From the NCBI GenBank assembly GCA_958510875.1, contig OY294067.1, forward strand, positions 32,662,912-32,726,911: 64,000 bases of DNA, given 5' to 3'. Shown piece by piece: positions 55,775 to 64,000 of this stretch. The first letter of the stretch is position 1, and each line of letters starts with the position of its first letter. Below the pieces are notes generated by a model that made no database searches, was not told the DNA's origin, and worked only from the letters and a program-made list of their open reading frames with translations. The DNA is from Endomychus coccineus (taxonomy: Eukaryota > Arthropoda > Insecta > Coleoptera > Endomychidae). Position numbers and translations under genes: made by a program.

Positions 55775-57320
55775 TTGTGTTAAGATTATCAATAATAGTG
55801 GCAAGTGAAGCTTAGATTTCAAAATCTGCATGGGCCCCTTGAACCCCTTCAAACGGAGCTATATCCGCGAAAAACAGAAATAATTGTTTTAGGCTTATTA
55901 CAATACTTCTCATACACTAGATACTATTGTGAGGGAAGTAGAAAATAGTTTATTATGTTTCTGGTCGAAGAGTAAGTCATTCTAAGTGTCGGGTGAATTT
56001 ACATCAATTAAGTTGCGGATTATTTATGATTTCAAAGTTCATGTTCTCAGTATGTGTATATCTGAGAAAGTTGAGTAACTTTGAAGCTAGGAAACAAATA
56101 CAAGTTTTGTGCTAAATTGGCTCAAGTAGTTCAAATAGCGAAGGATGTGCAGAGTTTGTCAAAACGGAAGTTAACCCGCAGAAGTCGAGCACGACAAGCA
56201 GCAGGGAGAAGGATTTATAACATTTATAAGATGCAATCCACTATAAAGTCTTTGGCTAAGACCTCCTTTCGAACAATACATCCTGAATCAAGCCTGCCAA
56301 CTTACATAGGTATATACGAGATTTCGTGATACTGTTATGTATTGTAAAGTGTTGTCTAACCTGGAATAATGACCAAGATTTGCAATGTGTCTTTGTGTTC
56401 GGAATACTCAAGTTATTGTTCTAAAGTTAAAATTATATCCTCTCTAAAGTAGATTGTATCCGCAGAATATATTACTGACGATACATGACAGAAAGTTGTG
56501 ATTAATTTCAACTGGACGTACCTATGTTTATTTATAAACTGATTTATGATGTTTCTTGAATGAGGTTTTTGTTTATGAAGTCGCATATTATGTTCTAATT
56601 GCAGCAATTATGACGATATTCATTGGAGACATGTACTAGCAATTAATTTAAAGATCCGATTAGAATTGCTCACAAATGGAAATACATAATCTTCATTCAT
56701 GCCGCAGTGGTTCTCAATTCAACTTACGTCTGGGACCACCTTTGCAAGTTGCAAGGACCGCAGATCACCAGTTTTATTGAGCCCACGCTATTGAATTTTA
56801 AAATGAATTGAGCTTGTGTCGTAGGTACACAGTAAGAAATGTGTGAAATAGCTAGTGTAATCGGTGAAACAATTAGACTCGATTTTGAGTGTAAAATGAC
56901 TATTTTTTTACACTAGAATTGGTGAACGAGGCTTTGTACATCAATATCTCCTGAAGCTTTTAGGAGTCCGTTCTACCAAACAATTTAAACTGCAGATGCC
57001 ATACAAATCAACCCCACTATTGATTTGTAGGGTTCTTTTAGGAAATACTGCAAAAAATAGATGAGAATTGTGCGACGTTAAAACTACTGCTGACCGTTTT
57101 TGTAGTAATAACTTTAGAAATAATGATTATTTTTGTCATGGTGTGGCAACATATCTTAAATAACTAAGACCTGGTGTTGTGTTTTCAGATGGTGATCATA
57201 AAGCACAATTCTACAAAGCAAGTTGCTGTATCATGAATTTCATATTTATCTGATGTATTTGATATGGTATGTAAAAAACTGAATATAGCTTCACAATATT
57301 GTTTGATTCTTGACCCAGTA
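55775..57320. other. Spacer with one hAT-like end
   Basis: cagtggttctcaattcaac at 56705 with a downstream 'gggacca' is a typical hAT left terminus, but no partner end was found. An 82-codon frame at 56081-56329 is rich in Arg and Lys and has no domain I recognise. Confidence 0.4.
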
Positions 57321-57323
57321 TGA

Positions 57324-58775
57324 ATTATATATAAAAATTCTCGGGAAATAGGTCACAATAACACTTTGTTTTAACTATTCGTCTTTACGTACGTTTCGGT
57401 CTCACGACCATCATCAGAAGACTCACTATGTCTAAAAAGGGGGTTTATTAAATTATTTATTGTGGAATAGAATTAAACAATAACATAAATTTCCTAGATA
57501 TGAACATTAGGCATGATGCTGATGGAAGAATAAAAACCTCTTGGTTTACTAAAGAAGTATGGTCTCAACGTTATCTTCACTTCAATTCCGTTGCACCAGC
57601 TTGTTATAAAAAAAGTGTCATAAACAGCCTTACAGATCGCGCGATAAAATTGTCCCCCGCAGATGACCGCCCCAAAAATTTAAAAATTGTTCGTACTACA
57701 CTAGAATTGAATGGCTACCAAAAAACTTTTTTCAATCCTATCATTAAAGAAAGAATAAACAAAATCTATAATGGTTCGTCTAATAAAAATAACATAAAAG
57801 GTAATACAGACAATTTTATAACTCTACCTTACATTCCTGAGACCTCAGAGAAAATCAAAAAATGTTTGAAAAAGTATGATATAAATGTTGCGCATAAACC
57901 TACTAACTGTGTTGGGAAATATTTCTCAAATCTAAAACCGTTAATACCCAAAGATAAACAAACCCACACAGTGTATAAATTGAATTGTTTAGATTGTGAT
58001 GGAACCTATACTGGAATCTCTAAACAATATTTACAAAAAAGAATGTACGGCCATAAATATAGCACAAGAAATAACAACTTAGAAAATTCCACCGCCCTTG
58101 CTAAGCATTGCTTTGATTATAACCATCAATTTGATTACAAAAATGTTAATATCTTAACTAAGGAAACTAATTATTATAAAAGATCTATCCTGGAGATGAT
58201 TCACATAAAACGGGACCCCAAATCTGTAAATCATAGGGTAGACACACATATTTATACTAATTTGATTAAATAATCTCTTGCAAATTCTTACATACGTCTT
58301 TATAAGTGTAGAAAATGTTTTTAGGAAGAATTCGTAATTGTTATTTCCCAGTACAGGCCTGAAACCGTTCTTAAGGGCCTTGTCATAAATCCTACACATC
58401 TGGTTTCGAAAGTAGATACTTGACAAATAACTTCGTTCTTCTCATTTGTTGTGAGAATACCAATCAATATGCACTCATATATTTTAATAATATTACTGAA
58501 TAGCGGATTCTTACTACAAAAAAATAATTTTTTATACATTAATTCTGACGATACAATTCGATTATTCGTGGTTCTGTTCGTTTCGACGGCGTGGGCTCTT
58601 TTAATTGAAGTTTAATTGTGCGATTTGGACGCTTGTGCTATAATTAGTTTTAATAAACCCCCTTTTTAGACATAGTGAGTCTTCTGATGATGGTCGTGAG
58701 ACCGAAACGTACGTAAAGACGAATAGTTAAAACAAAGTGTTATTGTGACCTATTTCCCGAGAATTTTTATATATA
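57324..58775 (+). mobile_element. 5'-truncated Penelope-like element between inverted terminal repeats (family A)
   Basis: 57324-57451 and 58649-58775 are inverted copies of about 128 bp (attctcgggaaataggtcac, ggtctcacgaccatcatcag, aaaaaggggg). The coding remainder lies between and enters directly after the left repeat. Inverted repeats around a truncated body are a known configuration for Penelope-like elements. The near-identity of the two arms suggests a fairly recent insertion. Confidence 0.85.
57463..58273 (+). CDS. Penelope-like thumb + GIY-YIG endonuclease, open 3' part
   Basis: Open without a stop from about 57463 ('IELNNNINFLDMN', the FLD block after the RT palm); first ATG at 57500, 257 codons to the TAA at 58271-58273. 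Residues 10-60 are the thumb/connection ('SWFTKEVWSQRYLHFNSVAP'). Residues about 150-215 form the GIY-YIG nuclease: 'TVYKLNCLDCDGTYTGISK' (so Tyr and 'YTG' where YIG is usual), 'LQKRMYGHKY', 'ALAKHCFDYNH'. The C-terminus has 'RSILEMIHIKRDP', with the Glu typical of the domain. The CLDCD Cys pair matches the zinc-binding insert of this family. Not a normal gene: the RT is missing. It is the best preserved copy of its family here. Confidence 0.88.
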
Positions 58776-59076
58776 ATATTGTTTGAAAATTTTTTTTATT
58801 GAAAATCACAATAATAATCAGGAGCTACCTGTCTTATCAAATTAGAAGTATGAATGAATCTTTTATACGTTACAATGTGAATGACTTCACTTAAAACTGC
58901 TCTTCAGTTCTAGCTTCGAAGAGTATCTCTCGACGAAGCTGAATATCCGATGTTCAAATTGTTTCTAATTTTCAATATTTACATAAAGCTACTTTTTTTC
59001 TTCAAACATTCTGTTAACACTATAACTGTTTGGGAATTACGTTCAGGATTACAAATAATTTATATTGTTATAAATA

Positions 59077-60045
59077 CCGGGATATCAAATATTATCTTGG
59101 TCAAGGGTGGTTGTGGAATCTAAAACGTGTATCTTTATTTTACGTTTGAAATAATTATGTCACTGTCACACTGACATCATCAATAACCTACAAATTTCAT
59201 ACCTATTCATTTCAGTTGTAAAACAATAATGAACTACAAATTATGAAATAATTATGTGAACTTTCAACCTTTTCAGAGGTCGTGATAGCCACAATCCGGG
59301 TCAAAAACTGTTTTGAAATAGTTAATTTTCCGTAAATCGAATGACGTTCACGTGAGAAGCCCGTAGCACGCGAGTTAGAAAAGTGCAAACTGGTTGAACC
59401 TAATACGGCTTTACGACGACTTTTCGCGTGCCGTTTTCGCTCCATGTAGTTAGATTTAGTATCGGACCGTGCCCAACGGCTCTTTTTCTTTCGATAAATG
59501 TCCATGAAATAGGAAAATTTAATTAAAACAGTTTGAGCTATTCTCAGATCTCAGCTACGCTCGTCTAACGTGCGACGTACCAAAGGGAATTTTCTCGTGA
59601 CTAAAATATACACGAAGCGGGTAAAAGCTAGCGGCCCATAGCCGATAACACTTTATTACAACTGGCGCCGCCCGCACAGGGCACAAAACGGCCCCAAATT
59701 AACAAGACCGAGGTAAAATGTATAAACTCTAACTTACGCGCAGCGAGCTCCTCGAGGCATATGTCAAAATGATTTTGTTCGTAGCTAATTACATAGGACG
59801 TCTGGCGTTCATGCAATTATGTTTTTAGATAATTCGAACCTTCTAATTCCGATAGGTCACGTGAAAATCCCGGAATCCAAAGCGCTAAAGACTTCTGAGT
59901 GTTACAATATTCGTATAAAATTGCGAAATTTCGCACTTTTAGAAACTTCAAATTAATTATAACATAATTATTTCAAACGTAAAGTAAAGACACACGTTTT
60001 AGATTCCACAACCACCCTTGACCAAGATAATTTTTGATATCCCGG
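59077..60045. mobile_element. Non-autonomous mariner-type element, 83-bp TIRs
   Basis: Ends ccgggatatcaaatattatc (59077) and gataatttttgatatcccgg (60045) lie between TA dinucleotides (59075-59076, 60046-60047). The TIRs, about 59077-59159 and 59963-60045, differ at only a few positions. They match the ends of the element at 50920-52211, and its left subterminal part (to about 59240) matches 51000-51083, so that family's transposase probably mobilised it. The 700-bp interior is less AT-rich than its surroundings and resembles nothing else in the window. A 97-codon basic frame (59505-59212, minus) is open but unrecognised. Confidence 0.88.
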
Positions 60046-60049
60046 TATA

Positions 60050-60790
60050 ATAAGTAAAGAACATAATTCTGTTTGTAAAAACGAGGAAGTCACGTGATCA
60101 ATCCTTTTGATATTGATTTATTTCTCCATTGTTACATTGATTACCTTGTTAAAATGTAAACAATGAATGGATAACTCCTTTTTTATCCATTGCCTTCCCA
60201 CTTAGTACTAATAAAATCTGAAGAAAACTGAAGGGCATACAATTTAAAATAAAATAGCGCAGAATCCCATCTATCAGATATCAAATTGTGCGTAAATCAT
60301 CGTATTTTATGAGACATAGTTAACTTAAATTTGAAAAACTGCATCGAATAGCGTTCGTTACTTTTATGTATAATGCGATATATTCAAGGCAGGCCGTAAA
60401 ATCAACCCTACGTCTGAACTACTAAAACCTTTTTATCTGACTATTCCAGAGCTCAGGTGAGCGTAGCAATAGCCACCGCTACATCGCCAAGAGGGTCACA
60501 ATGAAATAGAGTCTGTTGTCTGCGTTTTCACGTATAATACTGGCATCCCAAAAGACGCATATACTCTTAAGAAGAAGGATATAACAAAACAACCCCAGCT
60601 TCTTGGCTTGTAAGTGAACCTTATCGTTTAAAATGTCCAGAATGCATTGCTGCTTTCGATCTAAAAAGGAATCGAAAGGAATATCATTAAGAAACATATT
60701 ATCCAAATCATTTTTACCTCGTTCAATATCAGTACGTAGTGCAAGGAAATACACACAAATAGTTCATTTTGTGCGTTAAACCACAATAAT
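60050..60790. other. Unassigned spacer
   Basis: A minus-strand 91-codon frame at 60479-60754 shows no domain I recognise. Confidence 0.35.
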
Positions 60791-60794
60791 ATCT

Positions 60795-61200
60795 TAATTA
60801 AACGATTTCCGGTTAACAACGGTTTTGACCCAAACCAAAAACCGGTTATTTTGTTTTCGGATGACCGTGGTTTTGACAGACCGAAAACAGATTATTCGGT
60901 TAACTGGTTTTACCAGAAACTCATTAATTGGTTTTGATTTTTATTTCTACGAAAACCGAATACTTACTGCGATTGACAGAAGCTGATTGAAGTCGGGAAT
61001 TAAAAGTCCATAAATAAATGAGAAAACTAACACAATTATTTTTATTCGAAAAACGAAATAAATTCAAGCTAAAATGTAATGAAAAACAAACTTAAAATAA
61101 AACGTAAACGCAACAACAACCTAAGAATGATGATCAAATTGAACATTAGAACGGTTTTTTAGCTTGAGGGTCTTTACTTTATTTTCTAAGCTTAAAATTT
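60795..61200 (+). mobile_element. Truncated copy of the hAT-Ac-like family
   Basis: Collinear with the left half of 61512-62444: repeated 'cggttaac', 'gaccgaaaacagattattcgg' (quoted as gaccgaaaacagattattc), 'accgaatacttactgcgatt' and 'aacgcaacaacaacctaa'. The left tip and the right half, including coding sequence, are missing. Confidence 0.8.
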
Positions 61201-61511
61201 TTGGACTTATCCCTGATACCCCACTGATCTATCGACAGAAATACCTGTTGCGTGAAAACGCAAAGATAATAGTAACTTTGTTGCTGGTGAAATTGTATTG
61301 TTTCGGTCTGTAGCAGATTTTATTTCGTCCCCCAACAAAAGCATGCATGTGTTTTTTCAGACGGGCACGTTTGAAAAATTTCAGTTCATCATATTCCTCA
61401 AAATAATTTAACCTTAACAAATGTACGTGTTATAACCTCAAATTTTTAGATGTACCATGTACCTATAATTTACCGTATTCCAAAACTTTTTGGATTTCGA
61501 AGCCTTATAAC

Positions 61512-62444
61512 TAGTGCTGGCAACCGAAACCGATTTTTCGGTTAACTGGTTTTCGGTTAACTGCTGTTTTGTCAAACCAAAAACAGGTTATTTGTTTTTC
61601 GGATAACCGCGGTTTGGACAGACCAAAAACAGATTATTCGGCTAACCGGTTTTAGCCAAGACCGGTTTTATCAGAAAGTCATTGATCGGTTTTGATTTTT
61701 CCTCGTTTTTTGCAGGATTGAAGTATTTATTTCTCTGATAACCGAATACTTACTGCGATTGACAGAAGATGACTGAAGTCGGGAATTAAGATTCCATAAA
61801 TTAATGAGAGCACTAACACAATTATTTTTATTCAAAAAACTAAAGTAAACTCAAGCTAAAATGTAATACAAAACAAACTTAAAATAAAACTTAGACCCAA
61901 CAACAACCTAATGATGATTAAACTAAACATTAGAACGTTCTTTAACTTAAGAGTCTTTACTTTATTTTCTAAGCTTAAGATTATTGTTGATTATTGTTAT
62001 TATCTAGAGTCAACATGTTTACTGTGTTTCCTTTTAACAGCTTCTTTTAGCTGAAACTATGTTTCCTGCATCAGAGAATACTCGCTCTGATGGTGTTGAA
62101 GTGGTTGGTACGGCAAGATATTTACGAGATAAAATTGACTCATTAGATGAAATCTAGGCTCGTTTGTTTTCCACCAATCTAGTGGCGGTGAGTTTTTGTC
62201 GATTTGATTCTCCTTGGAATATATTTTCAATTCTCTTTCTTTGTAGCAGTTTTAACTTGCTAGTTTAGTCGATTAGTCGAGAATAGATCAACCGAATAAT
62301 CGGTTTTCGGTTTATCAAACCGCGGTTAACAGTTAACCGGTTTTCGGTTTGAGTAAAAAACGCGGTTAATCGATTTTAACCGAAACCGGTTTTATTAGAA
62401 ACCGATTAACCGGTTTCGAATTTCACCGGTTTTTTCCAGCACTA
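61512..62444 (-). mobile_element. hAT-Ac-like deletion derivative with perfect 8-bp TSD
   Basis: The ends tagtgctgg at 61512 and ccagcacta at 62436-62444 are inverted, and the element is flanked by the perfect duplication cttataac (61504-61511, 62445-62452). The subterminal regions are packed with copies of 'cggttaac' and 'aaccg', probably transposase binding sites. The minus strand at about 62225-62040 encodes the C-terminus of a transposase (next entry). About 930 bp long, so it cannot move without help. Confidence 0.92.
62030..62230 (-). pseudogene. hAT-Ac transposase C-terminal fragment
   Basis: Reads 'NSPPLDWWKTNEPRF' near 62195-62150, then after a one-base frame change 'LSRKYLAVPTTSTPSERVF' and 'SDAGNIVSAKR' near 62130-62050. 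This is the conserved dimerisation block of Ac/ZBED-type hAT transposases ('PL.WW..N...FP.L...A..YL..PATS..SER.FS.AG'). Nothing of the BED finger or catalytic residues remains. Confidence 0.88.
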
Positions 62445-62452
62445 CTTATAAC

Positions 62453-62775
62453 AACCTCATCTTCAAAGTCTTGGTTTATCCATTGGATCAAATTCGAAAA
62501 AATTGTCAAATTTATATTGTCAAATGGCTTCAACATTGACAAACATACGTACGATACAGGCCGATAGAAAAGCGGAATAGCGATGTACCGTACTTAGTAT
62601 ATCCGGCCAGCGGCCGGAGGATAACTAATCTCCAGTTTATACTGCTATTTGGTCGTATACCTTAATTGTAGAACGCAGGAAGCGGAATTATTCTCGGTAT
62701 AAGCTTATTCCTAGTTTATACCCCTTCTCTCAAATGTACAAACACACTAGGTAAACATATGAAAAATAATAAAGG
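62453..62775. other. Unassigned spacer
   Basis: No recognised signal. Confidence 0.4.
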
Positions 62776-62779
62776 TAAG

Positions 62780-62960
62780 TCAGAAAAAAGGAGTGAAATC
62801 TGGAGTTTATAAGGTAAATTGAAAATCTTGTTCAAGCTTTTATGTAGGTCAAAATAGTAGGTCTTCCTCTAATAGTAGAGTGGGTGAATATTTTAGCAGT
62901 TGTAGGAATAACAAACTTGATTCTCATTATGCCACCAATTTCATCAATATTTTGAAATCT
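62780..62960 (+). pseudogene. Penelope-like GIY-YIG fragment
   Basis: Reads 'VKSGVYKVN*KSCSSFYVGQNSRSS' and 'RVGEYFSSCRNNKLDSHYATNF', i.e. the GIY-YIG start (GVYKV), the 'YVGQ' motif and the following helix. A stop replaces Cys in 'NCKSC'. About 55 codons; it resembles family B more than A or D. Confidence 0.75.
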
Positions 62961-63390
62961 TACATGTGGTAAATTAAGGTAGACTGTAAAATAACTTAGA
63001 ATATCCAAAATCAATAAAAATAAGCACAGTGATCTTTTACTCAAAATGATTAGGTAGATTTTGCACATAAACCCATAGCTATTGGGAAAGTATAGGTTCC
63101 TTCGTTCTTATCAGAATCTTTCAGTGCTAATATTTTAGATCTTCTTGAAAATCATTTGATACTCCTCAACTTTGAGTATTTCATAATTCAAACATTCGTT
63201 CGCGTGTGGTCAATATGACCCAACGTAAATTTGAAGGTATTAACATGAGATAAAATGCTTTGATCAATTTTTATCAACTTTATTACTGACTATAATTATT
63301 GTAAAGTAGAACACAACAATAATTATAAATATATTTAGGTAGATTAAGAAAAGTTAATTGGTTTCAATCTGTACAAAAAACTGCTTTTAT
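62961..63390. other. Unassigned spacer
   Basis: No recognised signal between the Penelope scrap and the LINE fragment. Confidence 0.35.
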
Positions 63391-63397
63391 GTTCGCC

Positions 63398-63715
63398 TTA
63401 GGAGAAGGCGGTATGAAGTGTACCATCATCTGCAAAGCTGTGGACGGGACATGTGGTGACTTCCAACAGATCGTTGATATGGAGCAGAAACAAAGTTGGT
63501 GCCAAGACAGATCCCTGTCTAACACTAGCATTGATAGCCATTGAAGATGCTCTATAGTAAGCGACAAAATTTAGGCGGCAAACTATATGACGAAGTTTCC
63601 CAAATGCTTTGGAGATATCCAATGCTACAGCTAGACATTCTTCATATTTTTCAATAGATTTATGCCATACATGTGTTACGTAGGCAAACAGGTTGGACTC
63701 TAAAAGGGTAAACAA
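63398..63715 (-). pseudogene. LINE RT palm fragment (family A)
   Basis: A single open frame reads 'FAYVTHVWHKSIEKYEECLAVALDISKAFGKL', given in parts as YVTHVWHKSIEKYEECLAV and ALDISKAFGKL (first catalytic region; the usual AFD is AFG). 'ASVRQGSVLAPTLFLLHIND' and 'SFADDGTLHTAFS' follow. It overlaps the 6322-6627 copy and extends it towards the N-terminus. A deletion lies between the AFG block and the RQGS block. Open but incomplete at both ends. Confidence 0.88.
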
Positions 63716-64000
63716 GCTGCAGAAAACTGGAGTGAATTCAGGCGCACATTTATTGAGAATTACAGGTACAATTCTATCGGGTCACATTTTTCAGTGTTCT
63801 ATTTATTTGTGAATGATATGTACCTATCATCATTATTATATTCATCTACTCATCGAGTAGTAAAGTTTAGGGCATATCCTGAATATCGATGGAATATGAT
63901 ATAATGAAGTGTCTAAACTTTTTTATTACGAAAGTGAATGAATTATCAAGTAAGAAAAAAGCAAAACATCCCCTCTATCGAATAAGCATCAGGATCGTGA
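63716..64000. other. Unassigned end of window
   Basis: Nothing recognised; this may be the upstream continuation of the LINE fragment in decayed form. Confidence 0.35.

Noticed and set aside
56705..57000. Complete hAT element
   Set aside because: Only one CAGTGGTTCTCA-type end is visible; no partner terminus, TSD or coding sequence.
59628..59816. Exon-like stretch followed by a gtaagt donor-like site on the minus strand
   Set aside because: The frame has no ATG start (a stop lies just upstream) and no acceptor with continuing conserved sequence could be found; kept only as possible cargo.

Overview
This window reads as AT-rich nuclear DNA from an animal, almost certainly an insect. The reasons are the mixture of mobile elements (Penelope-like elements with GIY-YIG endonucleases, jockey/CR1-type and RNase H-bearing LINEs, Tc1/mariner relatives with long spacing in their catalytic triad, several hAT lineages, a Ty3-like fragment), spliced introns of about 60 bp, and long gene-free spacers. 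The order cannot be fixed from the sequence alone. I recognise no operons, CRISPR arrays, rRNA, tRNA or intact conserved single-copy host gene. It is essentially a graveyard of nested transposable elements (TEs), and several insertion events can be read directly from target-site duplications (TSDs).

Region by region. 1-6.7 kb: a LINE reverse transcriptase (RT) fragment, a decayed mariner-type transposase with a preserved right end, a 1.5-kb nearly perfect inverted array (4304-5788), and a second LINE RT fragment. 8-11 kb: LINE RNase H remnants split by a Penelope-derived insertion and very AT-rich DNA. 12.3-15.5 kb: a jockey-like LINE split by a 2.2-kb element with 22-bp terminal inverted repeats (TIRs) and an 8-bp TSD; this element carries a four-exon gene for a C2CH THAP DNA-binding domain on the minus strand. 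19.6-24.2 kb: Penelope-like elements (one nearly complete) and another LINE. 25.5-31.1 kb: three hAT remnants; one contains a 572-bp miniature element, another interrupts a Ty3-type RT. 33.0-36.3 kb: a complete-looking 2.27-kb mariner-type element with TIRs of about 0.5 kb and an uninterrupted 336-aa transposase, bracketed by satellite-like monomers in opposite orientation. 36.9-48.7 kb: more Penelope and LINE fragments, a miniature inverted-repeat element (MITE) family, and an LTR-like 1,665-bp insertion with a 5-bp TSD. 50.9-60.0 kb: a chimeric mariner-type element and a non-autonomous relative with 83-bp TIRs, with Penelope copies between them, one still holding an open GIY-YIG frame. 60.8-64 kb: two copies of an hAT-Ac-like family (one with a perfect 8-bp TSD), a Penelope scrap and a LINE fragment.

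The most distinctive items are the THAP-only TIR/TSD element at 12618-14828, the long-TIR element at 33319-35584, and a satellite-like motif shared by the inverted array at 4.3-5.8 kb and the flanks of the long-TIR element. Family names rest on motif recognition by eye; no database search was possible.
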